From Caulobacteraceae bacterium (GTDB lineage Bacteria > Pseudomonadota > Alphaproteobacteria > Caulobacterales > Caulobacteraceae): a stretch of 46,705 nucleotides of DNA. A model generated the notes under the pieces. It ran no database searches and was not told the origin of the DNA. It was given only the letters and a program-made list of their open reading frames with translations. Every line of letters starts with the position of its first letter. Within the stretch, counting starts at the first letter, position 1. The position numbers and the translations under genes were made by a program. Below, in pieces: positions 31,134 to 39,521 of this stretch. The stretch spans positions 1 to 46,705 of the forward strand of contig CANFKD010000004.1 of NCBI GenBank assembly GCA_947447115.1. The letters are read 5' to 3'.

Positions 31134-32357
31134 ATGGATTATAAGGCCGCATTCAAGGCCGCGGTGGGTCAGGTCCGTTCCGAGGGCCGCTATCGGGTTT
31201 TTGCTGATCTAAAGCGCCATTGCGGTGATTTTCCTCGCGCGACCTGGATGTCGTCGCAAGGAGAACGCGAGATCGTTGTCTGGTGTTCCAACGACTATCT
31301 GGGTCAGGGTCAAAATCCTGTCGTTTTGCAGGCCATGCACGAAGCCATTGATGCCAACGGGTCTGGCTCGGGCGGCACGCGCAACATTTCGGGCACCACC
31401 CACCACCATGTCGAGCTTGAGCTTGAATTGGCCGACCTTCACCAAAAGGAAGCGGCCCTTCTGTTCACCTCGGGCTATGTCGCCAATGAGGCGGCACTGT
31501 CTTGCCTCTATAAGATCTTGCCGGGCCTGATCATCTTTTCGGATGAACTGAACCACGCCTCGATGATTGCGGGCATCCGCAACGGCGGTGGTGAGCGCCA
31601 AGTGTTCCGGCACAATGATCTGGAGCATTTGGAAAGCCTGCTCAAGGCCGCGCCGATTGATGCGCCCAAGCTAATCGCCTTTGAGAGCGTCTATTCGATG
31701 GACGGCGACATTTCCGATCTGGCCGGAACCATCGCCTTGGCAAAGACCTATGGTGCCCTGACCTATCTGGACGAGGTCCATGCGGTCGGTCTCTATGGCG
31801 TGCGCGGGGCAGGCGTTGCGGAACGTGACGGTGTCATGGATGGCATCGACATTATCGAAGGCACGCTGGGCAAGGCCTTTGGCGTCATGGGCGGCTATAT
31901 TGCCGGTGACACCGATATGGTCGACGCCATTCGTCTGTTCGCCTCGGGCTTCATCTTCACCACCTCCTTGCCCCCCGCCTTGACGGCCGGTGCCTTGGCC
32001 AGCGTGCGTTGGCTCAAAGAGCATGACGAGGTGCGCCAAATCCACCAAGAGCGCGCCGAAACCCTCAAGCGCATGATGATTGAGGTCGGCCTGCCGGTCA
32101 TGCCGTCGGTCAGCCACATTGTACCGCTGCTGGTGGGCGATCCCCATCACTGCAAGCTGGTCTCGGACCTGCTGCTCAGCGATCACAATATCTATGTCCA
32201 GCCGATCAACTATCCGACGGTGCCGCGCGGAACCGAGCGTCTGCGCTTCACCCCGACCCCCTATCACACCGACGCGATGATGAAGGATCTGGTCACCGCG
32301 CTCGATAGGCTCTGGTCACGCTGTAACGTTCAGCGTCTGGGCGGTCACGCGGCTTAG
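31134..32357 (+). CDS. hemA: 5-aminolevulinate synthase
   Basis: HemA joins glycine and succinyl-CoA with PLP to give 5-aminolevulinate, the C4 (Shemin) entry to tetrapyrroles found in alphaproteobacteria. The 407-residue protein has the class-II aminotransferase features SNDYLGQG, the glycine-rich [27 protein letters not shown] and the PLP lysine K247 in [10 protein letters not shown] chose ATG at 31134 (MDYKAAF) because AAGGA is 8 bases upstream; the ATG at 31128 would be only 2 bases from it. A small DUF6898 gene follows 5 bases after the stop. Glycine supply is linked to glyA just downstream. Confidence 0.97.
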   Translation: MDYKAAFKAAVGQVRSEGRYRVFADLKRHCGDFPRATWMSSQGEREIVVWCSNDYLGQGQNPVVLQAMHEAIDANGSGSGGTRNISGTTHHHVELELELADLHQKEAALLFTSGYVANEAALSCLYKILPGLIIFSDELNHASMIAGIRNGGGERQVFRHNDLEHLESLLKAAPIDAPKLIAFESVYSMDGDISDLAGTIALAKTYGALTYLDEVHAVGLYGVRGAGVAERDGVMDGIDIIEGTLGKAFGVMGGYIAGDTDMVDAIRLFASGFIFTTSLPPALTAGALASVRWLKEHDEVRQIHQERAETLKRMMIEVGLPVMPSVSHIVPLLVGDPHHCKLVSDLLLSDHNIYVQPINYPTVPRGTERLRFTPTPYHTDAMMKDLVTALDRLWSRCNVQRLGGHAA

Positions 32358-32362
32358 CGGCG

Positions 32363-32551
32363 ATGGCGGAACCGTCAAGATCTGAGGTCTTGGTCGAGTT
32401 CACCCGCCGCGGTGCCTATATGCTTTGCGCGGTGGTCCATGTGGCCACCGGGACCGAGGCCTCCGCTATGGGGCCGCACAATGTCAATCCAAAAGCGTTG
32501 GAACAGATCGCCATGGGCAAGCTCAAGCGGGCTTTGGCAGCTCTAGGCTGA
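32363..32551 (+). CDS. Small DUF6898-like protein
   Basis: A 62-residue protein, probably cytoplasmic. It contains the pattern EVLVEFTRRGAYMLCAVVH, ATGTEAS, GP and a basic C-terminal ALEQIAMGKLKRAL, which I recognise as the DUF6898 type common in alphaproteobacteria. Function is unknown. Its ATG is 5 bases after the hemA stop, so it is the second gene of that operon. A putative promoter for glyA starts about 80 bases after its end. Confidence 0.65.
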   Translation: MAEPSRSEVLVEFTRRGAYMLCAVVHVATGTEASAMGPHNVNPKALEQIAMGKLKRALAALG

Positions 32552-32631
32552 AATTGCGCCATCTTTGCTGAACCCCAACGACATTGGCTGCGTCTGAACC
32601 GTATTTGGCCCTCAGAATCTCTGTCTAAGGA

Positions 32632-32659
32632 TTGAACAAAACGGCTTTGACGGTAAATA
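32632..32659 (+). promoter_or_regulatory. Putative promoter of glyA
   Basis: TTGAAC (32632-32637), a 16-base spacer and TAAATA (32654-32659) resemble a housekeeping promoter; the glyA ATG is 61 bases downstream. No glycine riboswitch-like structure was noticed in the leader. Confidence 0.45.
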
Positions 32660-32720
32660 GGGGCACCAAAGCGTGACGCCACGCTCGTGCTGATCGATTC
32701 CGTCCCAAGGAAGGCCCCCC

Positions 32721-34022
32721 ATGACTGTGCAAGCCCACAAATCCGCCGGTGCTCTGGATGCTTTCTTCGGCGCGTCGCTCAAGGATGCGGATCCCGAACT
32801 ATTCGCCAGCGTCGCTGATGAGCTTGAGCGCCAGCAGACCCAGATCGAACTGATCGCGTCGGAAAACATTGTCTCGCGCGCCGTGCTGGAGGCGCAAGGC
32901 TCGATCATGACCAACAAATATGCCGAGGGCTATCCGGGCCGTCGCTATTATGGCGGTTGCGAATTTGTCGATGTCGCCGAGACCTTGGCCATCGAGCGAG
33001 CCAAGGCCCTGTTCAACTGCGCCTATGCCAATGTGCAGCCCCATTCGGGCGCTCAGGCCAATCAGGCGGTCTTTTTGGCCCTGTTGCAGCCCGGCGACGC
33101 CTTCCTCGGCATGGACCTCGCCGCCGGTGGTCACCTGACCCACGGCAGCCCCGCCAATCAGTCGGGCAAGTGGTTCCGCCCGATCCCCTACACCGTCGAT
33201 CCCGTCACCCACCTGATCGATTATGATGCGCTAGAAGCCACGGCCCTGCGCGAAAAGCCCAAGCTGATCATTGCCGGGGGCTCGGCCTATAGCCGTCACA
33301 TCGACTTTGCCCGCTTCCGTCAGATCGCGGACAGCATTGGGGCCTATCTGATGGTCGATATGGCCCACTATGCCGGTCTGATCGCGGGCGGTGCCTATCC
33401 TAGCCCTCTGCCCCACGCCCATGTCTGCACCACCACCACGCACAAGACCCTGCGCGGCCCACGCGGCGGCATGATCCTGTCCAACGACCCTGAGCTGGGC
33501 AAGAAGTTCAATTCCGCCGTGTTCCCCGGCCTGCAAGGCGGCCCCCTGATGCATGTCATCGCCGCCAAGGCCGTGGCCTTTGGTGAGGCCCTGCGTCCAG
33601 AGTTCAAGCTCTATGCCCAGCAGGTCGTTGATAATGCCCGCGCCATGGCGGCGGCCCTCAAGGCTGGGGGCGTTGATATTGTCTCTGGCGGCACGGACAG
33701 CCACCTGATGCTGGTCGATCTGCGTCCCAAGGGCGTGACCGGCAAGGCGACGGAGGCGGCGCTGGAGCGGGCCCACATTACCTGTAACAAGAACGGCATC
33801 CCCTTTGATCCCACCCCGCCCATGACCACTTCGGGCGTGCGTTTGGGCTCACCCGCCGGAACCACACGCGGTTTTGGTGAGGCGGAGTTCACCCGTATTG
33901 GTCAGTTGATCGCCATCGTGGTCGACGGTCTGTCTGCCAATGGCGAGGCCAATGGGGCAGTGGAAGCCCGGGTGCGTGAAGAAGTGCTTGCACTTTGCGC
34001 CAAGTTCCCGATCTACGGATAG
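32721..34022 (+). CDS. glyA: Serine hydroxymethyltransferase
   Basis: GlyA interconverts serine and glycine with tetrahydrofolate, supplying one-carbon units and glycine in the cytosol. The 433-residue protein has [11 protein letters not shown], the [17 protein letters not shown] substrate loop, VDMAHYAGL and the PLP lysine K242 in [22 protein letters not shown] precedes the ATG at the usual distance. It lies between hemA, which consumes glycine, and the nrdR-rib cluster, 33 bases upstream of nrdR; glyA-nrdR-rib order is common in alphaproteobacteria. Confidence 0.98.
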   Translation: MTVQAHKSAGALDAFFGASLKDADPELFASVADELERQQTQIELIASENIVSRAVLEAQGSIMTNKYAEGYPGRRYYGGCEFVDVAETLAIERAKALFNCAYANVQPHSGAQANQAVFLALLQPGDAFLGMDLAAGGHLTHGSPANQSGKWFRPIPYTVDPVTHLIDYDALEATALREKPKLIIAGGSAYSRHIDFARFRQIADSIGAYLMVDMAHYAGLIAGGAYPSPLPHAHVCTTTTHKTLRGPRGGMILSNDPELGKKFNSAVFPGLQGGPLMHVIAAKAVAFGEALRPEFKLYAQQVVDNARAMAAALKAGGVDIVSGGTDSHLMLVDLRPKGVTGKATEAALERAHITCNKNGIPFDPTPPMTTSGVRLGSPAGTTRGFGEAEFTRIGQLIAIVVDGLSANGEANGAVEARVREEVLALCAKFPIYG

Positions 34023-34055
34023 GTAAGACAAAAGTTTCACGGGGAGAGCCATCCC

Positions 34056-34532
34056 ATGCGCTGCCCGTTCTGCGGACACATGGAAAGCCAGGTCAAGGAC
34101 AGTCGCCCGTCGGAAGACGGCGCGGCCATCCGTCGGCGTCGCAACTGCCCCGAATGTGGGGGACGCTTCACGACCTTTGAGCGGGTTCAACTGCGCGAGT
34201 TGGCGATTGTGAAACGCTCGGGCCGTAGAACCCCGTTTGACCGCGAAAAGCTGATGCGCTCGATCTCCATCGCCATGCGCAAGCGGCCGGTGGATGTGGA
34301 GCGGCTGGAGCGGATGGTCTCTTCCATCGTGCGGCAACTGGAAAGCCTTGGCGAGACCGAGCTGCCCAGCCACGTGGTTGGCGAAATGGTCATGAAGGCG
34401 CTGAAGGCCATCGATGAGGTGGCCTATGTCCGCTATGCCTCGGTCTATCGCGATTTTCGAGAAACGCAGGACTTCGCCAAGTTCCTCGGCGACGAGGGCC
34501 TCAGCGATGATGTGCTGAGCGACGACAGTTGA
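34056..34532 (+). CDS. nrdR: Transcriptional regulator NrdR
   Basis: NrdR represses ribonucleotide reductase genes in response to ATP/dATP. The 158-residue protein has the zinc ribbon C3-C6 and C31-C34 ([16 protein letters not shown]) followed by an ATP-cone domain (about 46-136, [15 protein letters not shown]-like start). A GGGGAGA site precedes the ATG. Its TGA overlaps the TTG start of the ribD-like gene, so translation is coupled; nrdR leading the riboflavin genes is a well-known arrangement. Confidence 0.97.
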   Translation: MRCPFCGHMESQVKDSRPSEDGAAIRRRRNCPECGGRFTTFERVQLRELAIVKRSGRRTPFDREKLMRSISIAMRKRPVDVERLERMVSSIVRQLESLGETELPSHVVGEMVMKALKAIDEVAYVRYASVYRDFRETQDFAKFLGDEGLSDDVLSDDS

Positions 34533-35212
34533 GCGCCACGGATCGACCCGCCGTCGTCACCCTGAAATTGGCGACCTCTTTAGATGGTCGGATCGCCACG
34601 GCCTCAGGCGAAAGCCGCTGGATTACGGGGCAAGAGGCGCGCGAGCAGGGCCATCGTCTTCGCTCCGAGCATGATGCGGTGGTGGTTGGAATTGGCACCG
34701 TGCTGGCCGATGATCCCGAACTGACCGTTCGGCTTGAGGGATTTCAAGGCTCACAACCGGCTAGGATCATTTTCGACACGCACCAACGGCTTGGGATTGA
34801 CGCGAAGTTGGTGCAAACGGCGCGTCAGATACCGACCATTTTGGTGACGGCTGAGCCGCTGCAACAGCGCTTGACTGACGCAGGGGTGCTGGGTGTCCAA
34901 GTCCAATTGGATGGTTTGGGCCATGTGGATATTGCGCAGGCACTGGCGGCCCTGACAGAGTTAGGCCATAGGCTTGGGCGAAGCCTGGATCGGCTCTATA
35001 TCGAGGGCGGTGGTCAACTGGCCGCGAGCTTTATCGCGGCGGGATTGGTCGACCGGTTGGAATGGTTTCGGGCTCCGATGGTGCTTGGCGGTCAGGGACG
35101 GCCAGGGATCGGGGACTTGGCGCTCGAGGCGTTGGCTTCGGCTCCGCGCTATAAACGCATGAACGTCTCAGAGGTCGGTGTCGATCTTTGGGAACGCTAT
35201 GAGAGGATTTGA
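34529..35212 (+). CDS. Stand-alone RibD C-terminal reductase domain
   Basis: A 227-residue protein equal to the C-terminal reductase half of RibD, which reduces 5-amino-6-ribosylaminopyrimidinedione 5'-phosphate with NADPH. Recognisable segments are [40 protein letters not shown], a region [13 protein letters not shown] and [12 protein letters not shown]. The N-terminal zinc deaminase domain (HAE and PCxxxGxxPPC motifs) is absent, and the gene starts directly at the nrdR stop with a TTG at 34529, so no lost upstream part exists. The deaminase must be encoded elsewhere. It is followed directly by ribE, whose ATG comes immediately after its stop codon. Confidence 0.88.
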   Translation: MSATDRPAVVTLKLATSLDGRIATASGESRWITGQEAREQGHRLRSEHDAVVVGIGTVLADDPELTVRLEGFQGSQPARIIFDTHQRLGIDAKLVQTARQIPTILVTAEPLQQRLTDAGVLGVQVQLDGLGHVDIAQALAALTELGHRLGRSLDRLYIEGGGQLAASFIAAGLVDRLEWFRAPMVLGGQGRPGIGDLALEALASAPRYKRMNVSEVGVDLWERYERI

Positions 35213-35803
35213 ATGTTTACCGGCATCATCACCGATATTGGCAAGGTCAGGGCGATCAAGGACACGAACCGTGACCGGCGGTTCGAGATTGAGACCGCTT
35301 ATGATCTGACCACCATCGATATTGGTGCCTCCATCGCCCATTCAGGCTGCTGCCTGACGGTGGTCGAGAAGGGGGAGGGCTGGTTTGCGGTCGAGGTGTC
35401 GGGTGAGAGCCTGTCCCTGACGACGCTAGACCAATGGGCTGTCGGCGGCAGGATCAATCTGGAGCGCGCCACCAAGGTTGGCGACGAACTGGGCGGCCAC
35501 ATTGTTTCGGGCCATGTCGATGGGCTGGGCGAGGTGGTGTCTGTCACGGTTGAGGGTGGCTCTCACCGGGTCAAGGTGCGCGTGCCGCGCCCGCTCCATC
35601 GTTATATTGCGCCCAAGGGCTCTATCGCCGTTGAGGGCGTGTCCCTGACGGTCAATGAGGTCGAGGACGATGTCTTTGGCGTCAATATCATTCCCCACAC
35701 CTGGGACGTGACCACCCTTGGCCAAATCGTGGCCGGGGCTAAGGTCAATTTGGAAATCGACGTGCTGGCTCGCTATGCTGCACGCTGGCAGGAGACCGCT
35801 TAA
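35213..35803 (+). CDS. ribE: Riboflavin synthase, alpha subunit
   Basis: This enzyme dismutates two 6,7-dimethyl-8-ribityllumazine molecules to riboflavin. The 196-residue protein consists of two tandem lumazine-binding barrels. The first opens MFTGIITDIGKV and has SIAHSGCCLTV; the second has HIVSGHVDGLGEV and SLTVNEVEDD. GAGAGGA lies 5 bases before the ATG, which abuts the stop of the RibD-like gene. ribBA follows after 4 bases and ribH two genes later, so the last three reactions of the pathway are clustered here. Confidence 0.95.
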   Translation: MFTGIITDIGKVRAIKDTNRDRRFEIETAYDLTTIDIGASIAHSGCCLTVVEKGEGWFAVEVSGESLSLTTLDQWAVGGRINLERATKVGDELGGHIVSGHVDGLGEVVSVTVEGGSHRVKVRVPRPLHRYIAPKGSIAVEGVSLTVNEVEDDVFGVNIIPHTWDVTTLGQIVAGAKVNLEIDVLARYAARWQETA

Positions 35804-35807
35804 GCCT

Positions 35808-36935
35808 ATGACCGCCAAGTCTGATACCCCCATCTCACCGATTGAAGACATTATCGAAGACGCCCGTAATGGCCGTCCCTACATCCTCGTCGACGCCGAA
35901 GACCGCGAAAATGAGGGGGATGTGATCATCCCTGCTCAGATGGCGACGCCTGAGCAGATCAATTTCATGGCCAAACATGCGCGCGGCCTGATCTGTTTGT
36001 CGATAACGGCGGATCGGGCGCGGCAACTGCGTCTGCCGCCGATGGCCGTCGACAATCGCGCCGAGCACTCCACAGCCTTTACGGTCTCGATTGAGGCGAA
36101 GGATGGGGTGACAACCGGCATTTCGGTCCATGACCGCGCCCGCACCGTGGCGGTGGCTATCGATCCGACGCGCGGCGCCGATGACATCGTGTCACCCGGC
36201 CATGTCTTCCCCTTGGTGGCCAAGGACGGAGGTGTTCTGGTCCGCGCCGGTCACACCGAGGCGGCAGTCGATATTAGCCGTCTGGCTGGTCTCTATCCGT
36301 CGGGTGTGATCTGCGAGATCATGAATGATGATGGCACCATGGCGCGTCTGCCGGATCTGGTCGGCTTTGCCCAGCTTCACGGGCTCAAGATCGGCACCAT
36401 CGCCGACCTGATCGCCTATCGCCGCCGCACCGAACGCAATGTCGAGCGCGTGGTTGAAGGCCCGTTTGAGAGCATCTATGGCGGCGCATTCCGCATGATG
36501 GTCTATCGCAACATCATCGATCGCAGCGAGCATATGGTTCTGGTCAAGGGCCGGATTGATGCTGATACACCGACCCTCGTGCGCATGCATCAGGTTGATT
36601 TTGCAGCCGATATGCTCGGCCATAGCCAAGCGCGCCGTGACTATATTCCTCAAGCCCTCCAGGCCTTGGCGGACTTTGATGGGGCCGGCGTGGCGGTCTT
36701 TATCCGCGATCCCAATCCAGCTTGGCTGTCAGAGCGCTATGGCGACCGCGATGTGCAGATGGCCAAGACCCATGCCCTGCGCGACTATGGCGTGGGCGCT
36801 CAAATCTTGCTCGATCTTGGGGTTCGCGAGATGATCCTCCTGACCTCTAGCCAAGCCAAGCCTGCGGCCCTCGAGGGTTATGGGTTAAAGATTTCAGGGC
36901 GCCAGCCCATCGGCGACGGACAGGTCAAGGAATAG
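35808..36935 (+). CDS. ribB: RibBA-type protein: DHBP synthase with degenerate GTP cyclohydrolase II domain
   Basis: The N-terminal half (about 1-210) is a complete 3,4-dihydroxy-2-butanone 4-phosphate synthase, with DAEDRENEGDVI, RGLICLSI, HDRART and HTEAAVDISRLAGL; it makes the four-carbon precursor of lumazine from ribulose 5-phosphate. The C-terminal half resembles GTP cyclohydrolase II in overall pattern but has no cysteine at all: RMHQVDFAADML stands where active enzymes carry RVHSEC and the CDC zinc ligands. That half is therefore almost certainly inactive as a cyclohydrolase. The ATG at 35808 is 4 bases after ribE; the earlier in-frame start at 35718 lies inside ribE. 375 residues. 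Confidence 0.92.
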   Translation: MTAKSDTPISPIEDIIEDARNGRPYILVDAEDRENEGDVIIPAQMATPEQINFMAKHARGLICLSITADRARQLRLPPMAVDNRAEHSTAFTVSIEAKDGVTTGISVHDRARTVAVAIDPTRGADDIVSPGHVFPLVAKDGGVLVRAGHTEAAVDISRLAGLYPSGVICEIMNDDGTMARLPDLVGFAQLHGLKIGTIADLIAYRRRTERNVERVVEGPFESIYGGAFRMMVYRNIIDRSEHMVLVKGRIDADTPTLVRMHQVDFAADMLGHSQARRDYIPQALQALADFDGAGVAVFIRDPNPAWLSERYGDRDVQMAKTHALRDYGVGAQILLDLGVREMILLTSSQAKPAALEGYGLKISGRQPIGDGQVKE

Positions 36936-36941
36936 GATATC

Positions 36942-37406
36942 GTGGATAACACCATTCGTATTTTGATCGTCGAGGCGCGTTACTATAGCGACCTGGCCGA
37001 TGAGCAACTCAAGGGCGCGAAGGCCGTGCTGACCGCGGCGGGTGCCGCGTTTGACGTGGTCACGGTTCCTGGCGCTCTCGAAATTCCAGCCGCAATCGCC
37101 TTGGCCGAGGAGAGCGGTCACAGCCCGGCGGGTTTTCACTATGACGGCTATGTGGCCCTTGGCTGCATCATCCGGGGTGAGACCTACCATTTCGAGATCG
37201 TGTCTAATGAATCTGCGCGCGGTTTGATGGATCTTGCAATCAGCCGCAATCTTGCCATCGGAAACGGCATCTTGACCACTGAGGACGAAGATCAGGCTTG
37301 GAGCCGGGCCCGGGTCAGCGAAGGCGACAAGGGCGGCGGTGCAGCGACAGCGGCCGTTGAACTGGTCCTCCTGCGCCGCAAGTTGCGGACCGGTGGCGTT
37401 CGATGA
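36942..37406 (+). CDS. ribH: 6,7-dimethyl-8-ribityllumazine synthase
   Basis: RibH condenses the RibB product with the aminopyrimidine to form lumazine, assembling as a capsid or pentamer. The 154-residue protein shows [40 protein letters not shown] (with the catalytic-region histidine) and the C-terminal helix with [11 protein letters not shown]. The start is GTG at 36942, with TAGGA just upstream. The nusB start overlaps its stop by 4 bases. Confidence 0.94.
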   Translation: MDNTIRILIVEARYYSDLADEQLKGAKAVLTAAGAAFDVVTVPGALEIPAAIALAEESGHSPAGFHYDGYVALGCIIRGETYHFEIVSNESARGLMDLAISRNLAIGNGILTTEDEDQAWSRARVSEGDKGGGAATAAVELVLLRRKLRTGGVR

Positions 37407-37858
37407 GTGGCGCGGGCAAGTCCCACCAAACCCGTTCCGTCGCGCGTTTGGCCGCGATCCAAGCCCTCTATCAGATGGAAGTCTCTGGCGCGGGCGCCGA
37501 GACGGTCGTGCGGGAGTTTATCGACCACCGTTTCGGGTCTGAAATCGAAGGCGAGCCCTTGGCTGAGGCAGATGAAGCCTTCTTTGCCGACATTGTGCGC
37601 GGCGTCGTGAACGATCAGGCCAAGATCGACCAACTGATCGCCAAGCGTCTGGCGACCGGCTGGCGGCTGGACCGCTTGGACGCCACCGTTCGCTCGATCT
37701 TGCGGGCTGGGGCGTTCGAATTGAGCGCTCTGAAGGACATCCCGACCGAGATCGTGATTGATGAATATGTCGAGATCGCCAAATCCTTCTTCGAAGGGGT
37801 CGAGCCCGGCTTCGTCAATGGCGCGCTGGACGGCATTGCCCGCGACGAGCGCGGCTGA
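37403..37858 (+). CDS. nusB: Transcription antitermination factor NusB
   Basis: NusB pairs with NusE (ribosomal protein S10) on boxA RNA to prevent early termination of rRNA operons. The 151-residue all-helical protein has [16 protein letters not shown] near the N-terminus, and the conserved [21 protein letters not shown] and [15 protein letters not shown] segments. The ATG overlaps the ribH TGA by 4 bases, matching the common ribH-nusB-thiL arrangement. Confidence 0.95.
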   Translation: MSGAGKSHQTRSVARLAAIQALYQMEVSGAGAETVVREFIDHRFGSEIEGEPLAEADEAFFADIVRGVVNDQAKIDQLIAKRLATGWRLDRLDATVRSILRAGAFELSALKDIPTEIVIDEYVEIAKSFFEGVEPGFVNGALDGIARDERG

Positions 37859-37870
37859 TTGGGGCGGGCC

Positions 37871-38854
37871 GTGTCGGACGAGTTTCAAGACATCGCCCGG
37901 CGCTTTCGTCCCCTGACCTTTGGTGCGCCAGAGGCTCTCGAACTCATGGACGATGCGGCGGTTATTCCGTCCCGTCACGGCTTTGATCTGGTGGTCACCA
38001 AGGACGCGCTGGTTGAAGGGGTTCATTTCCTTCCCGGTGAGCGCCCTGACCGGATCGCGCGGAAACTCTTGCGGACCAATCTGTCCGATTTGGCGGCCAA
38101 GGGGGCTGAGCCCTATGGCTGTTTCCTCGCGGTCAGTTGGCCGCCCCACTATGACGCCGAAGCGCGTGACCAGTTTGCCAAGGCGCTAGGCGAAGACCTG
38201 TCCCATTTCGGTCTGTCTCTCTTCGGCGGGGACACAACCTCGACCCCCGGACCGCTTACGCTCAGCCTGACCGCCTTGGGTTGGGTGCCGCAGGGCCAGA
38301 CGGTGCGACGCAAGGGCGCGCGAATCGGTGATGACCTGATGGTCACGGGCACCATTGGTGATGGCTATTTGGGGCTGTTGGCCGCGCAAGGGCGTCTGGC
38401 GATGCTCACGCCGGGGCAAAATCTCGCCTTGGAAGATCGCTATCATCATCCCCGCCCACGGCTCGGACTTGGCATTGCCCTGCGCGCCCATGCGACGGCC
38501 TGCGCGGATGTGTCGGACGGATTGGCGGCGGATGCGGGGCACATTGCAGCCGCCAGTGCTGTGGGTCTTAGGATCGATTTGGAGCAGGTTCCCATGTCAG
38601 CGGCGGCCTTGGCTTGGCTTGAACTGCAGGCCGACCCCATTGCGGCACGCTTGGCTCTGGTCACGGGCGGTGACGATTATGAACTGGTCTGTACCGTAAG
38701 ACCTGAGCAGCGAGGGGCCTTTAAGTCGAAGGCCGCTGGTCTTGGGATCGAGGTCACCGTCATTGGTCAGGTCGTGCCCGAGCCTGGTGTGAGCCTGTCT
38801 TGGCGCGGCGATATTCAGAATATTCGCACATTGGGCTATCAGCACCGCGAATAG
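37871..38854 (+). CDS. thiL: Thiamine-monophosphate kinase
   Basis: ThiL phosphorylates thiamine monophosphate to the active diphosphate with ATP. The 327-residue AIR-synthase-fold protein has MDDAAVIP, VTKDALVEGVHFLP, LRTNLSDLAAKGAEP, LFGGDTTSTPG, ADVSDGLAADAGHI and VTGGDDYELVCTV. I chose GTG at 37871 because it gives the usual short lead (SDEFQDIARRF) with a GGGGCGGG stretch before it; a TTG at 37859 directly after nusB is the alternative. A 9-bp hairpin begins 13 bases after its stop. Confidence 0.94.
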   Translation: MSDEFQDIARRFRPLTFGAPEALELMDDAAVIPSRHGFDLVVTKDALVEGVHFLPGERPDRIARKLLRTNLSDLAAKGAEPYGCFLAVSWPPHYDAEARDQFAKALGEDLSHFGLSLFGGDTTSTPGPLTLSLTALGWVPQGQTVRRKGARIGDDLMVTGTIGDGYLGLLAAQGRLAMLTPGQNLALEDRYHHPRPRLGLGIALRAHATACADVSDGLAADAGHIAAASAVGLRIDLEQVPMSAAALAWLELQADPIAARLALVTGGDDYELVCTVRPEQRGAFKSKAAGLGIEVTVIGQVVPEPGVSLSWRGDIQNIRTLGYQHRE

Positions 38855-38867
38855 CAATTGCCGCCTA

Positions 38868-38889
38868 AACCCTTTTTGCTAAAAGGGTT
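38868..38889 (+). promoter_or_regulatory. Hairpin that sequesters the ribosome binding site of the next gene
   Basis: AACCCTTTT (38868-38876) and AAAAGGGTT (38881-38889) pair perfectly over 9 bp around a 4-base loop. The 3' arm contains AAAAGGG, the apparent ribosome binding site of the gene starting at 38892. It might also serve as an attenuator or weak terminator for thiL, but no T-run follows. Confidence 0.5.
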
Positions 38890-38891
38890 CC

Positions 38892-39323
38892 ATGCGCAAA
38901 ATAGTCCCCATCCTAGCACTGATTGCCGCCTTCAGCGTGACCCCTGTCAGGGCTGAAGAGGGGGCGGCGACGATCAAGGTCGACCCGTCGATCCCTCTGA
39001 AACCCGTCGCTGTGCCGATCACGGAGAACGGCAAGCTGGTCAACTATGTGTTCTTGTCGATCAAGATCATGTTGTCGCCCAAGGCTGATCTTTTTCGGCT
39101 GGTCAGCCAAGAGCCCTATTATCGCGATGCCTTGGTTCGCGCCGGTCACCGTCAGAACCTTGGTGTGCCCGGTGACCCCAACCGGGTGGATGAGAAACTG
39201 GTTAAGGCCGTTCTTATGCGTGAGGTCGCGAGCTTCGTGGACCCGAGGATGATTGCGAGTATCGAAATTGTGCGCCAAGACCCTAAAAAACGCGTCGCGC
39301 GCACCGTTCCCGCCAAGCCTTAA
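38892..39323 (+). CDS. Exported hypothetical protein
   Basis: A 143-residue protein with a clear Sec signal peptide (residues 1-21, IVPILALIAAFSVTPVRA, cleavage before EEGA), so it is periplasmic. The mature part contains VDPSIPLKPVAVPITENGKLVNYVFLSIKIMLSP, then LFRLVSQEPYYRDALVRAGH and a C-terminal basic segment. The strand-helix layout vaguely recalls the periplasmic domain of FliL-like proteins, but there is no membrane anchor beyond the signal and I do not claim that family. The ribosome binding site lies in a stable hairpin. Upstream is thiL (38 bases), downstream hppA; neither suggests a function. Confidence 0.75.
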   Translation: MRKIVPILALIAAFSVTPVRAEEGAATIKVDPSIPLKPVAVPITENGKLVNYVFLSIKIMLSPKADLFRLVSQEPYYRDALVRAGHRQNLGVPGDPNRVDEKLVKAVLMREVASFVDPRMIASIEIVRQDPKKRVARTVPAKP

Positions 39324-39346
39324 ACATCAAAGCCAGAGACTTCTCT

Positions 39347-39418
39347 CGGCAAGTGGTTGCTTTGCCGTCTCATGTTTGGCAACTTCCACCCCGGTTGAAG
39401 GGAGCGACTTAGGCTCCC
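39347..39418 (+). other. Two hairpins in the thiL/exported gene to hppA gap
   Basis: CGGCAA (39347-39352) pairs with TTGCCG (39362-39367), and GGGAGC (39400-39405) pairs with GCTCCC (39413-39418). Either could end the upstream transcript or belong to the hppA leader. Neither is followed by a T-run, so the role is open. The hppA start is 104 bases downstream of the second. Confidence 0.35.
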
Positions 39419-39521
39419 AATCGAGGAAACTGGCGCACAGGTCCTTCACGGGCCCGGCTTTCGGACGTTTTGTGACGGTCCGTCGGTCGTATGTGCACAC
39501 ACAGGAAGGGGCTTCTACAGC

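Noticed and set aside
32552-32720. Glycine riboswitch upstream of glyA
   Set aside because: No conserved glycine aptamer core could be recognised; only a plausible promoter is visible.
34023-34055. FMN riboswitch ahead of the riboflavin genes
   Set aside because: The gap before nrdR is only 33 bases and the rib genes overlap or abut each other, leaving no space for an RFN element.
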